Shown piece by piece: positions 44,111 to 52,359 of a stretch of 64,000 bases of DNA. The notes beneath the pieces were generated by a model. That model was not told the DNA's origin, ran no database searches, and saw nothing but the letters and a program-made list of their open reading frames with translations. The stretch covers positions 248,001-312,000 of the forward strand of contig NZ_BMUY01000006.1 in assembly GCF_014650435.1 (NCBI RefSeq), read 5' to 3'. Made by a program: the position numbers and the translations under genes. Origin of the DNA: Streptomyces tendae (GTDB lineage Bacteria; Actinomycetota; Actinomycetes; Streptomycetales; Streptomycetaceae). The first letter of the stretch is position 1, and each line of letters opens with the position of its first letter.

Positions 44111-46766
44111 CGGTCGGGCACGCGCGTCCGGCGACGGCGAACCCTTCCGGTTCCGCGTTGGTCCCCGACCAGCTCCCGGTGAACCCGAAGCCGACCGAGG
44201 CACCGGGGGCCACACCGGCGTTCCAGCCGACGTTCCTGGCCGTCACCGACGTACCGGACTGGGTGTGCTCGGCGTTCCACATCTGGGTGACCTTCTGGTC
44301 GCCGGGGAAGGACCAGTCGAGGGACCAGCCGTTCCAGGCCGACGTGCCGGTGTTGGTGAGGCGGACGTCCGCCTGGAAGCCGCCCGACCACTGGTTCGTG
44401 ACCGTGTACGTCACCTCGCAGGCTCCGGTGGGCGTCGGGTCGGGGCCCGGATCGGTGCCCCCGCCGGTGTCCGAGGTGTCGCCGTAGATCACGCCGCGGC
44501 CGTTGGTGGCCACGTACACCCGGCCGTAGACCCGGGGGTCGCCGGTGATGGCGGCGCCGGTCCAGCCCCACTGGTGGGCGTCGTCGTTGACGCGGGTCCA
44601 GGTCGCGCCCGCGTCGGTGGAGCGGAAGATGCCGCGCACCCCGCCGATCTCCGCGCTGGTGAACAGGGTCTGGTACGACGCTCCCGGGGCCGCCTTGCCG
44701 AAGCCGACGGTGTCCGCCGCGTCGATGCCCGGCAGCTTGGTGAAGGTCTCGCCGCCGTCCGTGGAGTGCCACATGCCGTACGCGCCGTCCGCCGCCCCGC
44801 CCGCCAGCCAGACGTCGCCCTCCCCGCCCGGCAGCGCCTTGAAGCGGACGCTGTCACCTGCGGGCAGCCCGGTCGCGGCCGAGGCGGTGAAGGTGGCGCC
44901 GCCGTCCGAACTGACGTAGAACTTCCCGGACTTGAAGCCGTAGTAGGTCTTCGGGTTCACCCGGTCGGACTCGACGATCGCGCCCGTCGGGATGCCGGTC
45001 GACGCCTGCCAGGACGTACCGAAGCCGGTCGTGTACTGCACGCCGGCGCCCTCGGGGCTCCACACGAAGCGGCTGCCGTCCGCGCCCGCCGCGACCGTGC
45101 CGCCGCCGCTCACCCCGGACGGGTCGGTGCCGCCGAACCAGTTGGCGCCGTTGTCCGTGGAGAACGCGATGTGCGGGCCGGAGTCGAGGTTGCCCGCCCG
45201 GACGACGACGTCCGGCTTCGTCTCCGCGAAGTCCAGACTCGTCGTGGAGGTGAAGTTCGGCGAGGTGTACATCATCGACGGGACCTCGGTCAGGCTGGTG
45301 TGCCGGAAGCCGCCGACGTCACCCAGGGCGCTGAGCAGCGGGGCACCCGACGGGGGAGAGGCCAGGTCGTTGACCGCCGTCTCCTCCAGGCCGCGCACCA
45401 TCGGCTCGATGGCGAACGTGCCGCCCGCCTCGTCCCAGTTCGTCAGGTCCTCCGTGCCGTAGATCGTGGCGCCCGTGCCGTACATCATGCGGTCCGAGTC
45501 GAACGGGTCGATCTCCAGCGCCTCCGTCATCCAGCCCAGCTTCGGGGTCTGCTCGGGCGGTGTCGGGTTCGCGCCCCAGGTGAGCCACGGGGACGAGGAG
45601 ACGTCCATCGTGTAGCGGTTCTCGCGGTCCGGGTACGACGTGTAGTTCCACGCCTGGGACCACGTCGCGCCGCTGTCCGTCGAGCGGAAGATCTGCGTGT
45701 CCGGCCACCACGAGCTGTACGCGGTCGCCATCACCGTCCCCGGGTGCTGCCGGTCGACGGTCAGGCCGCTGAAGCCGTAGTACGTGTCCGCCTCCGCGGC
45801 CGGGCTGATGTCCGTCCAGGTGCCGGTCGCCGTCGCGTACCGGTACAGCCGGCCCTTGCCGCCGTCGTACGGGCCGCCCGTGTCGCTGTACGCCAGGTAC
45901 AGGTAGCCGTTCTCGGCGTCCAGCACGCCCTTGTGGGCCAGGTAGCCCGTCGGCTGCCCGGCGAGCCGCTCCCAGGTCGCGCCCGCGTCGGTCGAGCGGT
46001 AGACCGCGTTCTCCTTGTCCGCCACCCCGACGTAGACGGTCCCCGTCGCCGTGCCCGCGCCGCCGCCCGTGGACTCGTCGAAGGTGACCCAGGTGATGCC
46101 CTGGTTGTCGGAGGCGTAGCCGGACGTGTCGCTCGGGTCCTGCGCGTAGTTCCCGGGGTTCGGGAAGGCCGTCACCTCGGACCAGGTGACGCCCGCGTCG
46201 GTGGACCGCCACAGGCCGTGGCCGCTGGGGGCGCCCAGATACAGCACGTCGTTGTCGTGCGGGTCGACGGCCAGGCGCTCGCCCATGCCGCGGCCCGGCA
46301 TGTTGCCGCCCAGCTTGAACGGCAGGTCCGTCTTCTCCCAGCTCGCGCCCCGGTCGGCGGAGCGCAGCACCGCTCCGTTCGTCGGGTCCCAGTCGTTGGT
46401 GTACGTGCCGACCGCCGCGTACACCCGGTCGGGCTCGACCGGGTCGGAGGCGACGCTGACCACGCCCGTGTGCCCCCAGTCGTCCCAGCCGACGTGGTCG
46501 AGGAGCGGCGTCCAGGTGTGCGACTCCTCCTGCCAGCGGTAGGCGCCGCCGATGTCGGTGCGGGCGTAGGCCAGGTCCTTCTCGGTCCGGTTGAAGACGA
46601 TGCCGGGGACGAAACCGCCACCGTCGATGCGGGCGTTCTTCCAGGTGTAGCTGTCGGCGGCGATCGCCGCCTCCGGGGTCTCCGCGGCCAGCGCGCCGGG
46701 CGGACTGCCGGCGAGCAGGCCGGCCGCGAGGGCCAGCAACACGGTGAGGATCCGGGTTCTTCGCAC
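44103..46766 (-). CDS. Secreted xyloglucanase GH74 with CBM2
   Basis: 887 residues from the GTG at 46766 (alternative longer in-frame start adds a non-signal stretch). Signal peptide VRRTRILTVLLALAAGLLAG. GH74 two-propeller body about residues 35-770 with catalytic Asp regions ARTDIGGAYRWQEESHTWTP and ALGDVGGFRHTSL, and BNR-like repeats such as RSTDAGVTWSEV and RSTDAGATWTRV. Gly/Pro linker TGGGTDPGPDPTPTG, then CBM2 with NQWSGGFQADVRLTNTGTSA and WNGWSLDWSFPGDQKVTQMW. It would hydrolyse xyloglucan. Leader has a 13-bp hairpin. Confidence 0.95.
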   Translation of the reverse strand: MRRTRILTVLLALAAGLLAGSPPGALAAETPEAAIAADSYTWKNARIDGGGFVPGIVFNRTEKDLAYARTDIGGAYRWQEESHTWTPLLDHVGWDDWGHTGVVSVASDPVEPDRVYAAVGTYTNDWDPTNGAVLRSADRGASWEKTDLPFKLGGNMPGRGMGERLAVDPHDNDVLYLGAPSGHGLWRSTDAGVTWSEVTAFPNPGNYAQDPSDTSGYASDNQGITWVTFDESTGGGAGTATGTVYVGVADKENAVYRSTDAGATWERLAGQPTGYLAHKGVLDAENGYLYLAYSDTGGPYDGGKGRLYRYATATGTWTDISPAAEADTYYGFSGLTVDRQHPGTVMATAYSSWWPDTQIFRSTDSGATWSQAWNYTSYPDRENRYTMDVSSSPWLTWGANPTPPEQTPKLGWMTEALEIDPFDSDRMMYGTGATIYGTEDLTNWDEAGGTFAIEPMVRGLEETAVNDLASPPSGAPLLSALGDVGGFRHTSLTEVPSMMYTSPNFTSTTSLDFAETKPDVVVRAGNLDSGPHIAFSTDNGANWFGGTDPSGVSGGGTVAAGADGSRFVWSPEGAGVQYTTGFGTSWQASTGIPTGAIVESDRVNPKTYYGFKSGKFYVSSDGGATFTASAATGLPAGDSVRFKALPGGEGDVWLAGGAADGAYGMWHSTDGGETFTKLPGIDAADTVGFGKAAPGASYQTLFTSAEIGGVRGIFRSTDAGATWTRVNDDAHQWGWTGAAITGDPRVYGRVYVATNGRGVIYGDTSDTGGGTDPGPDPTPTGACEVTYTVTNQWSGGFQADVRLTNTGTSAWNGWSLDWSFPGDQKVTQMWNAEHTQSGTSVTARNVGWNAGVAPGASVGFGFTGSWSGTNAEPEGFAVAGRACPTAT

Positions 46767-46809
46767 GGTGGGGAACCGTCCTTCCGTCAGGAACAGAACA
46801 CATGCGAGG

Positions 46810-46846
46810 ACCGGGCGGCCCCAGGCGTGGGCAGGGGCCGCCCGGT
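46810..46846 (-). promoter_or_regulatory. Perfect hairpin in the GH74 leader
   Basis: Arms ACCGGGCGGCCCC (46810-46822) and its exact complement (46834-46846), 11-base loop, about 45 bp upstream of the GH74 start. It would fold in the GH74 5' leader and may alter initiation or act as attenuator. Confidence 0.5.
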
Positions 46847-46925
46847 CGGTTGGTCCCGTCGTCCGGTGACGAGACCGATTACGCGGAGCCGTCAAGCGCT
46901 ACCGGGAAAGAAGCGGTGCCCACCA

Positions 46926-46990
46926 CGCCCCTGCAAGGGGCGCGGGGAACTGCGCGGCCGGCCACACACGGCCCGCAGCCGAAATCGAAC
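46926..46990. repeat. Common Streptomyces intergenic repeat element
   Basis: Begins with a hairpin (arms CGCCCCT/AGGGGCG, loop GCA, 46926-46942) and continues GCGGGGAACTGCGCGGCCGG then CCACACACGGCCCGCAGCC. This sequence family occurs many times between genes in streptomycete chromosomes. Here it separates the GH48 end from the GH74 promoter and could end GH48 transcripts. Recognised from memory, not searched. Confidence 0.7.
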
Positions 46991-47019
46991 CGCCCAACCC
47001 GCGGAGCGCTTCGCGGGGG

Positions 47020-49941
47020 CTATTCCAGTAGCTCCGCGTACGAACCCATGGCGAGGGCTATGTCCGCCTGGGCCCAGAACCGGTGGTACGTGAACGTGGG
47101 CGCGGCACCGCCCTGGAGGTAGCTCTCGATCTTCGACCAGGCAGGGTCGTCCTGGTAGAAGGAGCGGATCGAGGCGAAGGTCGACGACGCGTCGATCGTG
47201 TCGCCGTTCGGCATGGTGCCGCTCCAGCCGCTCGGGACGTAGATGCCGTCGTCGAAGCGGTTGTAGTCGGCGCGGGTCTCCGGGACGGCGATGCCGAGCG
47301 CGTCCTGGTTGTTCTCCCACATGCCGTCGAGCAGCGCCTTGGCGGTCGAGGCCGCCTCGGTGTCGCCCGAGCGGTCGGCGTAGTAGGTGAGGGTCTTGGC
47401 GTACGCCGCCGCCACACCGACGTCGTTGGTGTAGTCCGCGACCGTGACGTGCAGGTCGCCGTTGTCACCCGGGGACGTGGCGTTCCAGGTGTCGGGCTGC
47501 CCCGACCACTGGAGCGTCGAGGGGATCCGGAAGGTGCCGTCCGGGTTGACGGTCGTCTCGGAGAGGGCCCAGTCGACCCACTTGTCCAGGACCGCCTTCG
47601 CGTCGGCGTCACCGCTCTGCTGGTAGTACTCGGCGACCCGCTCCATGGACCACGCCTGGAAGCCGAACCACTGGTTGGACGGCGGGTCGTGGTACACCGG
47701 CTTCTCGTCGTAGTACATGCCGTAGAAGGTCGGCGTACCGGCCGGCGGCGTCGCGTACCGGCCCGCCCAGCTGTTGGTCGCGCCGCCCGCGATGGCACCC
47801 TCGTCGGACTGCAGCCAGCGATAGAACTCCACCTGGCGGTCGAGGGACTTGGCCCAGTCCGACTGGCCCGTCGCCGATTTCGGCTTCAGGTCGGGGTCGG
47901 TGCTCAGCGCGTACGCGGCCAGCGGGTTCTGGTAGCCGCCGTGGGTGTGGCTGGAGCCGATGCGCCAGGCCCAGCCCGCCGAGGTGTCGACCGCGCCGCC
48001 CCAGGCGTAGTACCAGGACAGCAGGTAGTGCGAGGAGTCCTTGCCGGTACCGGCCGGGCAGGCCGACGGCCCTACGCAGTTGCCGACCTTCTTGAAGTAC
48101 TTGTCGAACATGGCATAGCGCAGGTAGTCGCCCATCTTCGCGGCCTTGTCGAGGGTCGCGGAGATCTCGTCGCTCTTGCCCTGCTCCCCGGCCCAGATGT
48201 CCGCCCAGTACGCGGCCTGCACGGCGCGCGCGTCGGCGTCCGGGGCGTTGGTGAACTTCCACTGCTTGGCGTAGGAGGCGTCACCGGTGAACAGGTCCAG
48301 GTAGCCGTTCTTGCCGCCGTACTTGAAGGCGTCGCAGGTCGGCTGCGGCACCGTCTCCCACACCGACTCCTGCGCACCGCGCTGGAAGGTGTTGATGTAG
48401 GAGGGGCCGGTGTCGGCGGGGCCCGCCTCGCACTTGCCGGGCGAGTTGCCGTAGCCGTAGGTGTTGTCGACGTCCTGGAGCCAGTGCATGCCGTAGACGT
48501 CGTCCGTGCCGTACGCCGACTTCAGCTCACCGGCGATCGGGTCGGAGCCCACCGACACGGTGCCGTCCAGCGGCGCCGGATACTCGTTCGGCGTGTCCAG
48601 CTCGGGCGCGTAGGTGGCCGGCTTGGAGGCGTTGTAGGAGGAGTTGGTCGGCTGGTCGGCGTGGGTGGGGATCATGTACGTCTCCATGATCTCCCAGGCG
48701 TTGTTGAACCGGGTCCAGTCGCCGGTCACCTTGCCGTACATGGCCTGGAGCCACAGCAGATAGCTGTACGCCTCCGACGTGGTCTCGTGGCCGTGGTCCG
48801 GCGCCTCGACGATCAGGGTCTCCACCGAGTGGTAGGGGATGCCCTCGGGCGAGAAGTAGCCGTTCGCCGGGTCGGTGATCTTGCCGTACAGCTCCAGGAA
48901 GCGGGCGTCGTAGTCCTTCGCCGCCGCCAGTTGGGTCACGGTGACCGCCGCCTTGCCGTGGCCGGGGGCCGTCGACTCGAAGACCGCCGAGCCGCTGCCG
49001 GAGGCGTCCGCCGAGACGGTCACCCGTTGGGCGGTGTCCCAGTTCGAAGGGGTGAAGGTGAGGCTCGCGCCGCCGGTCAGCGTCAGACCCGTGTTGCCGC
49101 TCGCGCGGGAGGTCGTGACGGTCACGTTCGCCGTCGGCTGCTCCGACAGCTTGACCTCGTACGTCCCCGACTCGCCCTGCTGCACGCCCAGTTGACCCGG
49201 CGAGGCGACCACGGTCGGCCCGGCGGCCACCGTGACGCCGACCGGCGTCGAGTCCGCGGAGGCGCCCATGCTGTCGTACGCCTTCGCCACCAAGGAATGA
49301 CTGCCCACGGTCAAGCCAGAGGCCGAGTACGTGTAGGGCGAGCTGGTGTCGGTGCCCAGCAGCGTGGCGTCGTCGTAGAACTCCACCTTGCTGATGGTGG
49401 CGCCGTCGGCGGCGGCCGCCGTGGCCGCCAGCGGCACCGCCTCGCCCCGCGAGTACACGGCGCCCGCCTCGGGGCTGGTCAGCACGGTGATCGGCGGCTG
49501 GTGCGCGCCCACGCAGGAGGTGCCGTTGACCGCGAAGTTCGTCGGCGCTGCGTTACTGCCGCTGTAGGTGAACTGTCCGCCGGTGGAGACGGCGGCCCCG
49601 GCGGCGATCCGCGCGTTGTACGAGGCGTTCTTCACGGTGACGTTCTGTCCGGACTGGGACCAGGTGCCGTTCCAGCCGTTTGTCAGCTTCTGGTTGCCCG
49701 CGTAGGAATACGTCAGCGTCCAGCCGTCGATGGCGTCCGTGCCGCGGTTGGTCAGCGTCAGCTCCGCGGTGAAGCCGGCGCCCCAGTCGTTGGTCTTGTA
49801 GTCCACGCTGCACTGAAGTGCGGCCGCCTGGGCCGGAGTTGAACCTGTGCCCAGCATCGTGAGGGGAAGTGCGAGGGCCGCCAGCGCGGCGGTCCACCAT
49901 CGCCGCGCGGTGCGGCGTCCGGGTCTGTGTCGTGCGTGCAT
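47020..49941 (-). CDS. Secreted GH48 exocellulase with CBM2
   Basis: 973 residues from ATG at 49941 with AAGGAGG upstream; the in-frame upstream extension runs through the operator and is ignored. Tat/Sec-type signal peptide RRTARRWWTAALAALALPLT. Order: CBM2 (about 40-145, ALQCSVDYKTNDWGAGFTAE), Ig-like domain (about 150-240, PITVLTSPEAGAVYSRGEAV), Calx-beta-like domain (about 240-335), then GH48 (about 340-973): FSPEGIPYHSVETLIVEAPD, GHETTSEAYSYLLWLQAMYG carrying the catalytic acid Glu, and WAWRIGSSHTHGGYQNPLAA. A processive reducing-end cellobiohydrolase, partner of GH6. CebR box at its promoter. Confidence 0.97.
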   Translation of the reverse strand: MHARHRPGRRTARRWWTAALAALALPLTMLGTGSTPAQAAALQCSVDYKTNDWGAGFTAELTLTNRGTDAIDGWTLTYSYAGNQKLTNGWNGTWSQSGQNVTVKNASYNARIAAGAAVSTGGQFTYSGSNAAPTNFAVNGTSCVGAHQPPITVLTSPEAGAVYSRGEAVPLAATAAAADGATISKVEFYDDATLLGTDTSSPYTYSASGLTVGSHSLVAKAYDSMGASADSTPVGVTVAAGPTVVASPGQLGVQQGESGTYEVKLSEQPTANVTVTTSRASGNTGLTLTGGASLTFTPSNWDTAQRVTVSADASGSGSAVFESTAPGHGKAAVTVTQLAAAKDYDARFLELYGKITDPANGYFSPEGIPYHSVETLIVEAPDHGHETTSEAYSYLLWLQAMYGKVTGDWTRFNNAWEIMETYMIPTHADQPTNSSYNASKPATYAPELDTPNEYPAPLDGTVSVGSDPIAGELKSAYGTDDVYGMHWLQDVDNTYGYGNSPGKCEAGPADTGPSYINTFQRGAQESVWETVPQPTCDAFKYGGKNGYLDLFTGDASYAKQWKFTNAPDADARAVQAAYWADIWAGEQGKSDEISATLDKAAKMGDYLRYAMFDKYFKKVGNCVGPSACPAGTGKDSSHYLLSWYYAWGGAVDTSAGWAWRIGSSHTHGGYQNPLAAYALSTDPDLKPKSATGQSDWAKSLDRQVEFYRWLQSDEGAIAGGATNSWAGRYATPPAGTPTFYGMYYDEKPVYHDPPSNQWFGFQAWSMERVAEYYQQSGDADAKAVLDKWVDWALSETTVNPDGTFRIPSTLQWSGQPDTWNATSPGDNGDLHVTVADYTNDVGVAAAYAKTLTYYADRSGDTEAASTAKALLDGMWENNQDALGIAVPETRADYNRFDDGIYVPSGWSGTMPNGDTIDASSTFASIRSFYQDDPAWSKIESYLQGGAAPTFTYHRFWAQADIALAMGSYAELLE

Positions 49942-50003
49942 GGTGCTGGTTCCTCCTTGCGGCTCGGGGAGGGGTGGGGGAGGAGCAACAAGCCTTGAAC
50001 CAG

Positions 50004-50017
50004 TGGGAGCGCTCCCA
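50004..50017. promoter_or_regulatory. CebR-type operator at the GH48 promoter
   Basis: TGGGAGCGCTCCCA, a perfect 14-bp palindrome identical to the CebR box (cellobiose/cellotriose-responsive LacI-family repressor). It directly follows the candidate -10 of the GH48 promoter, so bound repressor would block initiation. CebR itself is not encoded in this window. Confidence 0.9.
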
Positions 50018-50045
50018 TAGTGAGGAGGGTGCCTGGCGCGGTCAA
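50017..50045 (-). promoter_or_regulatory. Candidate GH48 promoter
   Basis: On the minus strand: -35 TTGACC (50045-50040), 17-base spacer, -10 CACTAT (50022-50017). The CebR palindrome begins at the -10 end. Motif match to streptomycete vegetative promoters is moderate. Confidence 0.55.
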
Positions 50046-50145
50046 GATGTGTGAACAGTCGAAAAGATTCGACAGGTTCGACGGGGAGAAAGTCGGTAAC
50101 TCCTCTGTTCTTTACCGTCACTTGGCGCTACCTTCGCTGCACCAG

Positions 50146-50159
50146 TGGGAGCGGTTCCA
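50146..50159. promoter_or_regulatory. Imperfect CebR-type box upstream of GH6
   Basis: TGGGAGCGGTTCCA matches the CebR palindrome at 12 of 14 positions. It lies 49 bp before the short ORF at 50208 and about 300 bp before the GH6 start, probably close to the GH6 transcription start. The 519-bp gap 49942-50460 contains these boxes and the short ORF. Confidence 0.8.
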
Positions 50160-50207
50160 CCAGTCGACGCGTTCGTCACGGCGCGTCCGAACTGCAAGGA
50201 GTCGCTC

Positions 50208-50354
50208 ATGCGCCACCCCCCGCTCCACCTCCCGCGTTCAGGACTTTTAGCCGTTGCCGCAGCCGCGGCCGCTACCCGTCCCACGCCCCACCGGCCCGTG
50301 TGCCGGTTCGCTCACCCCTCGGGCCGCTCCGCCGTGCCCGCGGGCCGTTCCTGA
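50208..50354 (+). CDS. Short upstream ORF (48 aa) in the GH6 leader, with a TTA codon
   Basis: Candidate small gene: AAGGAG sits six bases before ATG, giving MRHPPLHLPRSGLLAVAAAA, then ATRPTPHRPVCRFAHPSG and a serine/arginine tail. Codon 14 is TTA (50247-50249), a rare codon read by the bldA tRNA in Streptomyces. The ORF ends 106 bp before the GH6 ATG. An Arg/Ser start with Ala-rich centre could be a weak signal-like segment. It could be a leader peptide that links cellulase expression to development or amino-acid supply, or a chance ORF. Confidence 0.45.
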   Translation: MRHPPLHLPRSGLLAVAAAAAATRPTPHRPVCRFAHPSGRSAVPAGRS

Positions 50355-50460
50355 CCTCCGATCACGACGGCACCCCCATGCCGATCGGCAGCGGGCCGCG
50401 CCGACGAAAGCGCGGCCCGGGACGACAGCAGCACCCCCACGAAAGAAGGAACCCGCACTC

Positions 50461-52200
50461 ATGACCCGTACCAGAACCGCGATGCTCGCCGCCCTGACCC
50501 TGGTCGCCGGCGCCTCCGGCACGGCACTGGCCGCCCATTCCGCGAGCGCCGGAGCCGCGGCCGCCGCCTGCACCGTCGACTACCAGGTGCAGAACGACTG
50601 GGGAAGCGGATTCACCGCTGCCGTGACCGTCACCAACAACGGTGCCGCCACGTCCAACTGGTCGCTGGGATGGACCTATGCCGGCAGCCAGAAGGTCACC
50701 AACAGCTGGAACGCGAAGGTGACGCAGAGCGGTGCCGCCGTCACCGCGGCCAACGAGTCCTACAACGGCACCCTGTCCACCGGCGGTTCGGCGAGCTTCG
50801 GCTTCCAGGGCACCTACAGCGGCAGCAACGCGATCCCGGCCACCTTCACCCTCAACGGCGTGACCTGCAACGTCGACGGCGGGACCGACCCCACGGACCC
50901 GCCCACCGATCCGACCGACCCGCCGACCGACCCCACCGGCCCGGGCGACCGGGTGGACAACCCCTATGACGGCGCCCAGGTCTACGTGAACCCCGAGTGG
51001 TCCGCCCACGCCGCCGCCGAGCCCGGCGGTGACCGCATCGCCGACGAGCCGACGGGTGTGTGGCTCGACCGGATCGCCGCCATCGAGGGCGCGAACGGCG
51101 GCATGGGCCTGCGCGACCACCTGGACGCGGCGCTGGAGCAGAAGGGCTCCGGCGAGATGGTCGTCCAGCTGGTCATCTACAACCTGCCGGGGCGCGACTG
51201 CTCCGCCCTCGCCTCCAACGGCGAGCTGGGTCCGACGGAGATCGACCGGTACAAGACCGAGTACATCGACCCGATCGCCGAGATCGTCTCCGACTCGAAG
51301 TACGCGGACCTCAGGATCGTCACCACGGTCGAGATCGACTCGCTGCCCAACCTGATCACCAACGTCTCCGGGCGGCCGACCGTCACGGAGAACTGCGACG
51401 TGATGAAGGCCAACGGCAACTACCAGAAGGGCGTCGGATACGCCCTGAACAAGCTCGCCGACGCCGGCAACGTCTACAACTACGTCGACGCCGGCCACCA
51501 CGGCTGGCTCGGCTGGGACAGCAACTTCGGCCCGTCCGCCGAGATCTTCAAGACCGCCGCCACCACCGAGGGCGCGACCCTCGACGACGTGCACGGCTTC
51601 ATCGTCAACACCGCCAACTACAGTGCCCTGAAGGAGGAGAACTTCAAGATCACGGACTCGGTGAACGGGACCTCGGTGCGCCAGTCCGACTGGGTCGACT
51701 GGAACCAGTACACCGACGAGCTGTCCTACGCCCAGGCCATGCGCGACAAGCTGGTCTCGATCGGCTTCGACCAGAACCTCGGCATGCTGATCGACACCTC
51801 CCGCAACGGCTGGGGCGGCGCCGACCGGCCCACCGGACCGGGCGCGACGACCGACGTGAACACCTACGTGGACGGCGGGCGCTACGACCGCCGCATCCAC
51901 CTCGGCAACTGGTGCAACCAGTCCGGAGCCGGCCTCGGCGAGCGCCCGCAGGCCAGCCCCGCCGCCGGAATCGACGCGTACGTGTGGATGAAGCCCCCGG
52001 GCGAGTCCGACGGCTCCAGCAAGCTGATCGAGAACCCGGACGGCAAGGGCTTCGACCGGATGTGCGACCCCACCTACACGGGCAACGAGCGCAACGGCAA
52101 CAACATGTCGGGCGCCCTGCCCGACGCCCCGATCTCCGGGGCCTGGTTCTCCGCGCAGTTCCAGGAGCTGATGAAGAACGCCTACCCGCCCCTGTCGTGA
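50461..52200 (+). CDS. Secreted GH6 cellulase with CBM2
   Basis: 579 residues from ATG at 50461 with AAGAAGGAA upstream. Signal peptide MTRTRTAMLAALTLVAGASG with AHA/SAGAAA cleavage zone. CBM2 about 35-140 (CTVDYQVQNDWGSGFTAAVT, WNAKVTQSGAAVTAANESY), then a Thr/Asp/Pro linker (DPTDPPTDPTDPPTDPTG), then GH6 about 165-579: VIYNLPGRDCSALASNGEL with the general acid Asp, NYVDAGHHGWLGWDSNFGPS, WCNQSGAGLGERPQASP and DAYVWMKPPGESDG. GH6 enzymes invert beta-1,4-glucan from the non-reducing end. Divergent from GH48 and probably co-controlled by CebR. Ends at a strong terminator. Confidence 0.96.
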   Translation: MTRTRTAMLAALTLVAGASGTALAAHSASAGAAAAACTVDYQVQNDWGSGFTAAVTVTNNGAATSNWSLGWTYAGSQKVTNSWNAKVTQSGAAVTAANESYNGTLSTGGSASFGFQGTYSGSNAIPATFTLNGVTCNVDGGTDPTDPPTDPTDPPTDPTGPGDRVDNPYDGAQVYVNPEWSAHAAAEPGGDRIADEPTGVWLDRIAAIEGANGGMGLRDHLDAALEQKGSGEMVVQLVIYNLPGRDCSALASNGELGPTEIDRYKTEYIDPIAEIVSDSKYADLRIVTTVEIDSLPNLITNVSGRPTVTENCDVMKANGNYQKGVGYALNKLADAGNVYNYVDAGHHGWLGWDSNFGPSAEIFKTAATTEGATLDDVHGFIVNTANYSALKEENFKITDSVNGTSVRQSDWVDWNQYTDELSYAQAMRDKLVSIGFDQNLGMLIDTSRNGWGGADRPTGPGATTDVNTYVDGGRYDRRIHLGNWCNQSGAGLGERPQASPAAGIDAYVWMKPPGESDGSSKLIENPDGKGFDRMCDPTYTGNERNGNNMSGALPDAPISGAWFSAQFQELMKNAYPPLS

Positions 52201-52205
52201 GCGGC

Positions 52206-52281
52206 TTCACCCGCGCGCGGCGCGGGTGAACCGCCGGGGTCCGGTCCTTGCGGGCCGGGCCCCGGCGGCCTCCTCTTTTTT
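52206..52281. terminator. Terminator after the GH6 gene
   Basis: Two hairpins in series: 52206-52230 (11-bp stem, arm TTCACCCGCGC) and 52232-52267 (8-bp outer stem CGCCGGGG/CCCCGGCG), followed by a T-run (TTTTTT, ~52275-52281). A canonical, unusually complete factor-independent terminator for this GC-rich DNA. Confidence 0.85.
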
Positions 52282-52359
52282 GCGGGAGCGGCAACATCGG
52301 TTGCACCCCGGCGGTGAGTCGTCGCACGCTGGCGGCACCGCGAACGGGAGGCTACCGGC

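Noticed and set aside
46891..46904. Possible CebR-like site before GH74 (core AGCGCT)
   Set aside because: Only 8 of 14 positions match; no dyad beyond the core.
50017..50120. Upstream extension of the GH48 gene
   Set aside because: Overlaps the promoter and the CebR operator; a signal peptide follows the ATG at 49941.
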